Source: Parabacteroides sp. (GTDB lineage: Bacteria > Bacteroidota > Bacteroidia > Bacteroidales > Tannerellaceae). Taken from it: DNA of 64,000 nt. The position numbers and the translations under genes were made by a program. The stretch lies in NCBI GenBank assembly GCA_019417325.1, contig DXVO01000030.1, positions 186,001 to 250,000 of the forward strand, written 5' to 3'. Below, piece after piece: positions 1 through 8,320 of this stretch. Position 1 is the first letter of the stretch. The number at the start of each line of letters is the position of its first letter. The notes beneath the pieces are model-generated. The model saw nothing but the letters and a program-made list of their open reading frames with translations. It was not told the DNA's origin and ran no database searches.

Positions 1-2
1 TT

Positions 3-383
3 TGGTCAGACCGGATAGACAATTACTTCGGTCCCCAAAAAATGGGAATACTTATCTTGACGATTATTACCGGAGGTTACATAGCATTGGCATTCAATCT
101 TTCCTATGCAGGTCTGGCAATTCTTCTTGTCTTTTATATTTTCAGGGGATTTGCCACTCCCATCCTTAAAGGCTACATCAACCAAATGACTTTTTCGGAG
201 ATGCGGGCAACCGTCCTTTCCATCCGTAATTTCGTAATCCGCCTGATGTTTGCGGCAATCGCCCCTTTCATCGGATGGTTGAACGACTATTACTCCTTAC
301 AAACCGCCCTATTGGTAACTGCGGGTATCATGCTGATTCCCGGAGCTGTTTTTCTGTTTCTACAATTAAAGAATGAACATTAA
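3..383 (+). CDS. MFS transporter, C-terminal fragment
   Basis: The reading frame is open to the left edge (it reads WSDRIDNYFGPQKMGIL before the first internal Met), so the gene starts outside the window. The visible 126 residues hold about four hydrophobic helices. A cytoplasmic loop with a DRIDNYFGPQK segment precedes a helix, as in the loops of major facilitator superfamily permeases, and the end is a short polar tail. The substrate cannot be told from this part. It is followed by about 110 bases without a gene before the sigma factor, so it probably belongs to an upstream transcription unit. Membrane protein identity is clear; the MFS assignment is likely. Confidence 0.75.
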   Translation, partial: WSDRIDNYFGPQKMGILILTIITGGYIALAFNLSYAGLAILLVFYIFRGFATPILKGYINQMTFSEMRATVLSIRNFVIRLMFAAIAPFIGWLNDYYSLQTALLVTAGIMLIPGAVFLFLQLKNEH

Positions 384-497
384 TTTACTAAATAGCATAT
401 ATAATCAGGATTTTTTTTCACAGTGAATCACAAATGCAGGAAATGAATTTATCCAGCCATTGTGTTTTTCGATTTTAAATCTCATCTTTGCGAAGAG

Positions 498-1070
498 ATG
501 GATGTCAAGGAGCGGTTAATAGTACAAAAATTACAGAATGGCGAACAAGATGCGTATCGATATTTATACGATCGTCATTATGTCGTACTATGCCAATTCG
601 CAAATGAGCTGGTGAGGGATCCATTCCTTGCGGAGACTATAGTTGGAGATGTAATATTCCACTTGTGGGAAATCCGCGGAACATTAGATATAAACAGTTC
701 TCTTCGTGCCTATTTAATGCGGGCGGTACGGAATCGTTGTTATAACCATCTTTTATCTGAAAAAGAAAAGAAGGAAGTTCGTTTCTCGATGATAGAACCT
801 GAAACATGGGGTAGAGAAGCTATGATACAGTCCGATGAACATCCGTTAGGGAAATTATTGGAACATGAATTAGAAAAAGAAATCATTAAATCCATCAATA
901 GTTTAGGTGATGAGTGTAAGTGCGTTTTTAGAAAAAGTCGTTTCGAGCATAAAAAAAATGAAGAAATCGCCACAGAGTTAGGAATTTCCGTAAACACAGT
1001 TAAATACCATATAAAGAATGCTTTAACCCGTCTGCATCAAGATCTGAAAAAGTATATGTTCTTATTTTAA
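498..1070 (+). CDS. ECF-type RNA polymerase sigma-70 factor (Bacteroides expansion family)
   Basis: Directs RNA polymerase to target promoters, here most likely those of the downstream SusC/SusD genes. The 190-residue product has a region 2 segment (QDAYRYLYDRHYVVLCQFA, then a helix with FHLWEIR and RAYLMRAVRNRCYNHL) and a region 4 helix-turn-helix near the end (KKNEEIATELGISVNTVKYH). The frame is open upstream to a GTG at 462, but the ATG at 498 gives MDVKERLIVQKL, the usual start of this family. The cognate FecR-type anti-sigma gene is not adjacent as usual: it lies 1.2 kb downstream, beyond a gene on the other strand. Family assignment is firm; the target is inference. Confidence 0.92.
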   Translation: MDVKERLIVQKLQNGEQDAYRYLYDRHYVVLCQFANELVRDPFLAETIVGDVIFHLWEIRGTLDINSSLRAYLMRAVRNRCYNHLLSEKEKKEVRFSMIEPETWGREAMIQSDEHPLGKLLEHELEKEIIKSINSLGDECKCVFRKSRFEHKKNEEIATELGISVNTVKYHIKNALTRLHQDLKKYMFLF

Positions 1071-1275
1071 TTTTCAGAGGTTTACTGTGCTATGTTACCT
1101 AATAACTCTTTCTGTTTGCAATATAGAATATGTTTTTAAGAGAGAAAAATATAGATACTTGATTCAGCCCCCTTTTTCGGCCAATATAAGAGACCAAAGT
1201 CTTATATTCTAACCCATTAGCATCATCTCCTTTACCTCATGGCCTTCAATATCTGCATATAGGAGAAGACCGGAA

Positions 1276-2037
1276 TTACTTATTGAGTCCCAAAACGTAT
1301 ATCTGTTTTTCTGATTTATCGTTGAACTCTTCTTCTTCAAAACTTCCAAACTTGTGAATGACATTAAATCCGACCCGTTCAATATAAGAATCCAATTCTT
1401 GCGGGAAAAACAACCTCATGTCCAGATTTTGGATTGAATGAAACTCTCCGTTCATAAAATAATGCCACTCTATACGATTAATCTGGGTGGTGTTTTCATA
1501 CCGCATTGTTTGCTTTATCAGTACTTCTCTTCCATCATTAGTTGTATATGCTGCAATATCCTGCTGCTCTTTTTCACCCTCAACAATATACTGAATATTA
1601 GGGTTAAAGCAATCTAATAGGAATAGCCCTCCGTCTTTGAGGTGATTCTTAACGACATCAAATACCTTAAATAAATCTTTATTCCTATACAAATGATGGA
1701 TTGAATTAAAGGGGATAAAAATAAGGTCAAATTTGTCCGGCAAGTTCAGCTCTCTAATATCCGCTTCAATAAAATCAATCTCTAATCCAGCTTCCGTAGC
1801 TTTCGTTTTTGCTTGCTCAAGCATTGACGGAGTATAATCTACTCCGCTAATCTTATATCCATCCTTTGCAATTGGAAGCGTAAGTCTGCCCGTGCCACAA
1901 CAAAGTTCAAGTATCTTAGCATCTTTATTTTTCGGCAACCACTTTTTGTAAAATTGCAAATCAGACAGAAAAGTATTTAATCCATCATAAATATTTGCAT
2001 CATAAATCAAATCGCCAACTCTATAATTAGTGTTCAT
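1276..2037 (-). CDS. class I SAM-dependent methyltransferase
   Basis: A 253-residue soluble protein with a Rossmann-fold methyltransferase core. Motif I is ILELCCGTGRLTLPIA (about residues 42-57), followed by the acidic ribose-binding end of beta 2 (ISGVDYTPSMLEQA), then FIEADIRELNLPDKFDLIF as motifs II-III. The rest resembles UbiE/BioC-like methyltransferases, and the methyl acceptor is unknown. The start is ATG at 2037. It sits alone on the minus strand between a sigma factor and its presumed anti-sigma factor, with about 205 and 278 bases of empty sequence on either side, which suggests a later insertion into a sigma/FecR/SusCD locus. No transposase or flanking repeat was seen. Confidence 0.85.
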   Translation of the reverse strand: MNTNYRVGDLIYDANIYDGLNTFLSDLQFYKKWLPKNKDAKILELCCGTGRLTLPIAKDGYKISGVDYTPSMLEQAKTKATEAGLEIDFIEADIRELNLPDKFDLIFIPFNSIHHLYRNKDLFKVFDVVKNHLKDGGLFLLDCFNPNIQYIVEGEKEQQDIAAYTTNDGREVLIKQTMRYENTTQINRIEWHYFMNGEFHSIQNLDMRLFFPQELDSYIERVGFNVIHKFGSFEEEEFNDKSEKQIYVLGLNK

Positions 2038-2315
2038 TGCTTATTTTCTCATTATACATTTTCAGAAATTCTATCTCACCAACTTGCTTTAGTCCCAATA
2101 AAAATAAAATCATCAGTCATGAGAAAGTATATCTATAATACACAAAGATACAATAGTTAAGGCTAATTATTCACTTACTTCTGTTTTTGTTTGAACCAGT
2201 CGAATATGCCTGATCCATTAAAACAAAAAAGAAATAGGATAAAAAAAAGGGAATTTCCACTACCCCACAATAAAAAATAACTGTCTTATATATAAAAGCT
2301 GGATATTTAATCTAT

Positions 2316-3239
2316 ATGAAAGAAAAGAAATCACAAACGGATAACAAACAATCCATATCTGAGAATGACGAACAGGAACTTTTGTTCTCAGCATTAGCCG
2401 CCAATGATTCCTATGTCTATAATGTCGATAAGGCATTCGACCGTTTTGTTTCCCGTACCCGGCAAAAGCGCCATAAAACCTTTCATATGCCTAAAATTGT
2501 TTATGGAGCTGCAGGAATCATTCTATTATTGATCGCTTCCACGGTTTCCTATTGGTGGGGAGGACAGCAATTGCAGAACCAGTTTGCAGACATACTGGTA
2601 GAAGCGCCTTTAGGTGCTAAGACTAAACTGGTTTTACCGGATAGTACCTTAGTATGGTTAAATGCAGGATCGAAAATCGTCTATTCACAAGGCTTTGGAG
2701 TAAAAGACCGTCATCTCCAACTAAACGGAGAGGCTTATTTTGAAGTCAGAAAAAACGAAAAACTACCTTTTGACGTGATGACAAAAGAGTTGAACGTAAA
2801 AGTATTGGGTACTAAATTCAACTTCCGGAATTACGAAGAGGATGAAGAGGTTACCGTAAATCTACTGGAAGGAAAAGTTCAACTGGAGAATTATGTAAAA
2901 AAGATGGGAATAAATTATTTGTCGCCTTCCGAAAAAGTAATCTTAAATAAATTAACAGGAGAAATGGTCATAAGCCGGGCGGAAGTAAAAAATGCTAAAG
3001 AATGGACAAATGACGGACTCTTCTTCGACGAGATGCCTCTTTCCGATATTGTGAAAGAATTGAATCGCAGCTATAATGTCAAGATTCGTATTGTGGATGA
3101 ACAGTTATCTCATAATCGCTTCTATGCCCTATTCAACAGGAAAGAACAAACTATATATAACGTATTGGATATCATAACTGCAACAAATCAAGTAAAATAT
3201 AAAGTAGAAGGCGATTCCATTCTGCTTTATGCTAAATAA
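2316..3239 (+). CDS. FecR-family anti-sigma factor
   Basis: Inner-membrane anti-sigma factor that holds the ECF sigma factor until the outer-membrane transporter signals. The 307 residues show a cytoplasmic N-terminal part, one membrane helix (about 60-81, IVYGAAGIILLLIASTVSYW), then the periplasmic FecR domain (VEAPLGAKTKLVLPDSTLVW, LNGEAYFEVRKNEKLPFDV, VKVLGTKFNFRNY) and the C-terminal DUF4974-like domain (LSDIVKELNRSYNVKIRI). The C-terminal part is expected to contact the STN domain of the SusC-like protein encoded next. The start is the ATG at 2316; the nearby sequence is AT-rich. Confidence 0.93.
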   Translation: MKEKKSQTDNKQSISENDEQELLFSALAANDSYVYNVDKAFDRFVSRTRQKRHKTFHMPKIVYGAAGIILLLIASTVSYWWGGQQLQNQFADILVEAPLGAKTKLVLPDSTLVWLNAGSKIVYSQGFGVKDRHLQLNGEAYFEVRKNEKLPFDVMTKELNVKVLGTKFNFRNYEEDEEVTVNLLEGKVQLENYVKKMGINYLSPSEKVILNKLTGEMVISRAEVKNAKEWTNDGLFFDEMPLSDIVKELNRSYNVKIRIVDEQLSHNRFYALFNRKEQTIYNVLDIITATNQVKYKVEGDSILLYAK

Positions 3240-3461
3240 TAATAAATTGTTTAACCTAAAATGTTGTAATATGAAGAAAAAGAAAGGAGATTAACAGGAA
3301 ACGACAGGATAAAAATGGAATCGGAGAATGGGCAAGATCCTCCGACTCATAAATCCTCAAATTACATTACGCAAATGATCAGGATGAGGATTACAAATGT
3401 AGTCAATCATCTGAAAGGTCATCATCAATCACAAGTTAAATTACTAAAAATTAAGCTATTT

Positions 3462-6400
3462 ATGAAAATTATCAAAAAGGTCATTTATGTGACTGTAGCT
3501 TTGTTTTGCTTAAATCTAACGGTCAGTGCTCAGAGCATAACACTGAAAGTGAGCGACATAACAGTAAAACAAGCGATGGATGAGCTAAAAAGTAGAAGTG
3601 GCTACTCATTTGTATTCTCATCAAAAGATGTGGACACAGGAAAGAAAATATCTGTATCCGCGGAAAATCAATCGATTGGCACAATAGTCGAACAAATTTT
3701 ACATGGTCAAGGATTGACTTATGAGATTCAAGGAAAGAATATTATTTTGAAAAAGGAGATTTCAATCTCAACCGATAAAAAAACGAAGATAACAGGAACC
3801 GTAAAAGATCAATACGGAGAGGCTATTATCGGAGCAAATGTCGTTGTAAAAGGGACTACTTTAGGAACAATCACGGACGTAGAAGGGAACTATACGCTTG
3901 AAGTCCCGTCCGGTGCAAATTTGCAAGTCTCTTACATCGGATACCTTACGCAAGAAATAGCGACTGTCGGTAAAAAGAACATTGACATTAATCTTATTGA
4001 AGACACTCAAAAACTGGAAGAAGTTGTCGTTGTCGGATATGGTACACAAAGAAAAGGAGAATTAACCTCTTCCATTTCCAGTGTAAAAAGTGAAGATTTC
4101 ATACAAGGATCCGTACAAGACGCAGCTCAGTTATTACAAGGTAAAGTAGCAGGTCTTGGTGTCGTATTGCCAAACGGAGACCCCGCCAGCTCTACACAAA
4201 TTATGCTTAGAGGTGTAGGCAGTATTGCTGCAGGAGCATCTCCCCTCGTAATTATCGATGGTGTTCCCGGAGATCTTAATATGGTTGCTCCGGAAGATAT
4301 TGCCAGCATTGATGTTGTAAAAGACGGTTCAGCCGCCGCTATTTATGGAACGCGGGGCAATAATGGCGTTATTTTTATCACTACGAAAAAAGTAAGAGGG
4401 GAAATACCTGTTACAGTAGACGTGCACGCTTATGTGACCACCCAACATATCAAGAGAAAATTAAATATGATGAGTGCTTCCCAATACAGAGAATTGGTAA
4501 AACAAGGAAAACCGGGAGCTGTGGATTATGGATATGATACGGATTGGATGGACGAAATTATGCAAACGCCTCTCTCCTGGGTTACAAATGCAAGCCTGAA
4601 AGGGGGAACTACAAAATCCAACTATATCGCCAATATTAACTACAAATCAGCAGAAGGTATCATCAAACGTTCTAAAAATGATGTCCTAACCACCCGTATC
4701 GAGGTGAATCACAGCATGTGGGATGATTTATTGAAATTCAACCTGAATCTGATGGGGCGCGAACAGACGTATCATGCATTTGGCTCAGGCTCCAGCTTCA
4801 ATGATGTCATCTATAGGAATGCATTGGCTTATATTCCGACAGACCGTCCACGAAATGATGACGGTAGTTGGGTGGAACATCCTACAATGTACGAGTATGC
4901 CAATCCGCTCGCTTTGATTTATGAAAGTGATGGAGAAAATAAAAGCAGGCAAATCCGGTCTTTCGGTTCTGTCACGCTGACGCCTATCAAGCAGCTTTTT
5001 ATCAAAGCATTGGTTTCGCATACGACCTGGAACCAGACAAGGGGCTATTCCGAGTCTAAAAAACATATCTCCACCGTCCGGGATAACAGGAACGGCTATG
5101 CAGCTAAAGGAAGCGCAAGCTCAAGAGATAATTTGATCGAGTTGACAGCCCAATATAAAGAAACGTTCGGACTACACAACGTTACCGGATTGGCCGGTTA
5201 TTCCTATCAGGACAATGTTTATGAGGATGAATATATGATTAACTGGGATTTCCCATCCGATCAATATACATACAATAATATGGGGGCAGGTTCCGCTTTA
5301 AAAAGAGGTGAAGCAACCATGAACACGGCAAAAGAGAAATCAAAATTAATCGGCTTCTTCGCTCGTGCCAACTACAGCTATGATAATCGTTATTTAGCTA
5401 CCGTAAGTATTCGTCACGAAGGTTCATCCAAATTCGGGACCAATCATAAATGGGGTAATTTCCCCGCCATGTCTGTGGGCTGGAATGTATCCAACGAACA
5501 CTTTATGGAGGGAGTCGACTTCCTCAGCACATTAAAAGTGAGAGCGGGTTTTGGTATCACCGGTTCGCTTCCCAACGAATCGTACTCGTCATTAAGCAGA
5601 CTTGCGTCCGGAAATAATTTCTTGACCAATGGTTCTTCCTGGATTCCGACCTTACAACCCGAAAGTAATGCAAATCCAGACCTGAAATGGGAGAAAAAAG
5701 AGGAATGGAACCTTGGTTTTGACTATGGTTTCTTCAATGAACGTTTGTCTGGTAGTATCGACTTATATCAAAGAACCACTCGCGATATGGTATGGGAGTA
5801 TAATGTTCCCAGACCGCCTTATCTATATCCTACCATTCTGGCAAACGCAGGAACCATGAGGAATAAAGGGCTGGAAATACGTATCAACGCCATACCCGTT
5901 CAAACAAAGAATTTCCAATGGACTACGACCATCAATTATTCAACGAACAGTAATGAGGTCGTGTCTTTGTCCAACAATCAGTTCCGGGTTGAAAGCGGTT
6001 ACTTCTATGCCGGTTACCTGGGAAACACGATCAAGCAAGACACGCATATCGTAAAAGAAGGGGAACAAATGGGCAATTTCTATGGATTCAAATCTATCGA
6101 TGTAGATGAGAATGGTAAATGGATTATCCAAGGAAAAGATGGTAATCCCAAACCTATCGACCAGCAGCAACAAGAAGATAAAACAGTTCTTGGAAATGGT
6201 TTGCCAAAACATTTCTTAAGCTGGGACAATACATTGACATTCAAAAATTTTGATTTGAATATTACAATGCGCGGTGCTTTCAAATACCAGATATTGAATA
6301 CTCCGAGACTGTATTATGAAGTACCAGTCAGCTTGGCACACGGCAATTTAATGGCTACGGCATATGATCCGGTATTCGGTAAACGTCCTTTGAACGATCA

Positions 6401-6668
6401 TCAAGAGCTTCAATACGTAAGTTACTATATCGAGAATGGAGACTTCTGGAAAATCGATAACATTACGATCGGTTATACCTTAAAGTTAAAAGACTCTTTC
6501 TTAAAGAAAGTCAGAGTGTATGCAACGGCTAATAACCTATGTACAATCACAGGATACAGCGGTATAGACCCGGAAGTCAATACACAAGGATTAGATCCGG
6601 GAGTGGATCCGCTGAACAGATACCCGTCCACCCGTTCTTTTACCTTAGGAGCCATGTTTACTTTCTAA
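3462..6668 (+). CDS. SusC/RagA-type TonB-dependent outer-membrane transporter with STN signalling domain
   Basis: Outer-membrane barrel importing an oligosaccharide captured by its SusD partner. The ATG at 3462 starts a signal peptide (MKIIKKVIYVTVALFCLNLTVSAQ); the frame is open further upstream but lacks a signal sequence there. The order is STN domain (about 25-95), carboxypeptidase-regulatory-like domain (ITGTVKDQYGEAIIGANVVV, about 105-180), TonB box region with EEVVVVGYGT, plug domain with the family motif IYGTRGNNGVIFITTK, then a barrel of about 770 residues ending in SFTLGAMFTF. The product is 1068 residues. The STN domain identifies it as a signalling transporter working with the FecR protein encoded just before it. 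The SusD gene starts 17 bases later. Confidence 0.95.
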   Translation: MKIIKKVIYVTVALFCLNLTVSAQSITLKVSDITVKQAMDELKSRSGYSFVFSSKDVDTGKKISVSAENQSIGTIVEQILHGQGLTYEIQGKNIILKKEISISTDKKTKITGTVKDQYGEAIIGANVVVKGTTLGTITDVEGNYTLEVPSGANLQVSYIGYLTQEIATVGKKNIDINLIEDTQKLEEVVVVGYGTQRKGELTSSISSVKSEDFIQGSVQDAAQLLQGKVAGLGVVLPNGDPASSTQIMLRGVGSIAAGASPLVIIDGVPGDLNMVAPEDIASIDVVKDGSAAAIYGTRGNNGVIFITTKKVRGEIPVTVDVHAYVTTQHIKRKLNMMSASQYRELVKQGKPGAVDYGYDTDWMDEIMQTPLSWVTNASLKGGTTKSNYIANINYKSAEGIIKRSKNDVLTTRIEVNHSMWDDLLKFNLNLMGREQTYHAFGSGSSFNDVIYRNALAYIPTDRPRNDDGSWVEHPTMYEYANPLALIYESDGENKSRQIRSFGSVTLTPIKQLFIKALVSHTTWNQTRGYSESKKHISTVRDNRNGYAAKGSASSRDNLIELTAQYKETFGLHNVTGLAGYSYQDNVYEDEYMINWDFPSDQYTYNNMGAGSALKRGEATMNTAKEKSKLIGFFARANYSYDNRYLATVSIRHEGSSKFGTNHKWGNFPAMSVGWNVSNEHFMEGVDFLSTLKVRAGFGITGSLPNESYSSLSRLASGNNFLTNGSSWIPTLQPESNANPDLKWEKKEEWNLGFDYGFFNERLSGSIDLYQRTTRDMVWEYNVPRPPYLYPTILANAGTMRNKGLEIRINAIPVQTKNFQWTTTINYSTNSNEVVSLSNNQFRVESGYFYAGYLGNTIKQDTHIVKEGEQMGNFYGFKSIDVDENGKWIIQGKDGNPKPIDQQQQEDKTVLGNGLPKHFLSWDNTLTFKNFDLNITMRGAFKYQILNTPRLYYEVPVSLAHGNLMATAYDPVFGKRPLNDHQELQYVSYYIENGDFWKIDNITIGYTLKLKDSFLKKVRVYATANNLCTITGYSGIDPEVNTQGLDPGVDPLNRYPSTRSFTLGAMFTF

Positions 6669-6685
6669 CTTAAAAATTGATTATC

Positions 6686-8305
6686 ATGAACTCATTTATT
6701 AAACATATCGGTATTTTTTGCGGAGGTATAGCCTTATTTACCTCCACTACAGCCTGTACAAATCTGGATGAGGAAACTTTTTCCGAAATTACGGAAAGGA
6801 CCTATAAGTATGAGGCTGGAGATGCAACCAAAGTAGTTGGTAGCTCATATGCAAACCTGAGAGGTTTCGTTGGCTTCAATACATACTATATACAAGAAAT
6901 ATGTACAGACGAAACCGTACAGCCGGCCAATCAGGCCGGATGGGATGATGGCGGGGTTTTCCGCCGCATGCATCTTCATTCCTGGAATACAAATCAAGCG
7001 CATGTAAATGAATATTGGAATTGTTGCTATACCGGAATCTTGTTGGCAAACAGAGCCATTGAAATTATCTCCGAAGAGAATTTTCCGATCAGCAACACTG
7101 AAAACAGAGCATCCTTAATTGCTGAAACCCGTGCTTTACGAGCCTATTATTACTGGCAGGTAATGGATAATTGGGGAGATGCCCCGCTTGTTTCCACCTC
7201 AACCTCCGAACAACCGGAGAAAACTCCACGGGCGGAGATTTACAAATTCGTGGTACAGGAATTAACCGAATGTATGAATGATTTATCCGAACAGAAAGCG
7301 GCTTCTACTTATGGACGCTTCAATAAATGGGCAGCGAAAGCCCTCCTCGCAAATGTATATCTGAATGCTGAAGTTTACACAGGTACACCTCAATGGGATG
7401 CTTGTATAAAAGAATGTAATGATATCTTGAACAGTGATCAATACCAGCTGGAATTTGATTATCTTGCACCGTTTAAAGTTTACAACGAAAATTCAGTGGA
7501 AAATATTTTTGTTATACCTTTTGACGCAGTTTATGCACAAGGATTCGAAATTTATAAAGCGATTCTGCATGCTGCCAACCAAGCGACTTACAAACTTCAG
7601 GACAGTCCTTGGGGACCCGGCTCTTATAAGGCCGTCCCTCAATTCATCAATACCTACGATCCGGATGACGAACGTCTGAATATGACTTGGATTCAAGGAC
7701 AACAATATGCCGCAGACGGCACGCCGCTGGAAGGTTCTTACGATATGATGGGGAAACCTCTCGTTTTCGTCAATAGCATGCCCGACGGTATTTTCACAGG
7801 AGAAGCGGATGGATTCCGCCTGCAAAAATATGAAATACAGGAAGAGTGCAAGACCTTCATGAATAATGACTTCGTGATTTTCCGCTTAGCGCAGGTCTAT
7901 ATGATGAAAGCGGAATGCTTACTGCGTACCGGCAAGGCAGACGATGCAGCCCAATTGGTTACCACCGTCCGTCAACGTGCGTTCAAAAACCATCCGGAAA
8001 AGGCGAAAGTGACAGGTAATGATTTGAAAAAACCTTCCAAATATGTATATGGAACAGTATCCGACTATGTGTTAACGCCTCAAGGAAAAAGCTACCCAGA
8101 ACAATTCGGACGTTTCTACGATGAGTTAGGTTGGGAGTTTGTCGGCGAGACGATGCGTAGACGCGACATGATACGTTTTGGACATTTCACCAAAGCGGAA
8201 TGGCTTTCCCACAAACCGAACGGAGATTTCCGGAGTCTGTTCCCAATCCCGCAGGAAGCGGTTGATGCCAATCCGAATTTGAAACAGAATCCTGCATATG
8301 AATAA
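6686..8305 (+). CDS. SusD/RagB-type surface nutrient-binding lipoprotein
   Basis: Surface-exposed lipoprotein lid of the SusCD complex that binds the glycan. The ATG at 6686 gives a lipoprotein signal ending in FTSTTAC with the lipid-carrying Cys at residue 24; an in-frame TTG at 6677 is less likely. Typical SusD features are the N-terminal helical TPR-like region (LIAETRALRAYYYWQVMDNW, then GRFNKWAAKALLANVYLNAE) and the C-terminal RRRDMIRFG and LFPIPQEAVDANPNLKQNP endings. The length is 539 residues, normal for the family. The gene lies between SusC and GH97 on the same strand with very short gaps, so one operon. The ligand cannot be read from the sequence. Confidence 0.94.
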   Translation: MNSFIKHIGIFCGGIALFTSTTACTNLDEETFSEITERTYKYEAGDATKVVGSSYANLRGFVGFNTYYIQEICTDETVQPANQAGWDDGGVFRRMHLHSWNTNQAHVNEYWNCCYTGILLANRAIEIISEENFPISNTENRASLIAETRALRAYYYWQVMDNWGDAPLVSTSTSEQPEKTPRAEIYKFVVQELTECMNDLSEQKAASTYGRFNKWAAKALLANVYLNAEVYTGTPQWDACIKECNDILNSDQYQLEFDYLAPFKVYNENSVENIFVIPFDAVYAQGFEIYKAILHAANQATYKLQDSPWGPGSYKAVPQFINTYDPDDERLNMTWIQGQQYAADGTPLEGSYDMMGKPLVFVNSMPDGIFTGEADGFRLQKYEIQEECKTFMNNDFVIFRLAQVYMMKAECLLRTGKADDAAQLVTTVRQRAFKNHPEKAKVTGNDLKKPSKYVYGTVSDYVLTPQGKSYPEQFGRFYDELGWEFVGETMRRRDMIRFGHFTKAEWLSHKPNGDFRSLFPIPQEAVDANPNLKQNPAYE

Positions 8306-8320
8306 TCTTAAATTAAATAT

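Noticed and set aside
3315..3461. Upstream extension of the SusC-like frame
   Set aside because: The extension lacks a signal sequence, and the ATG at 3462 begins a clear signal peptide.
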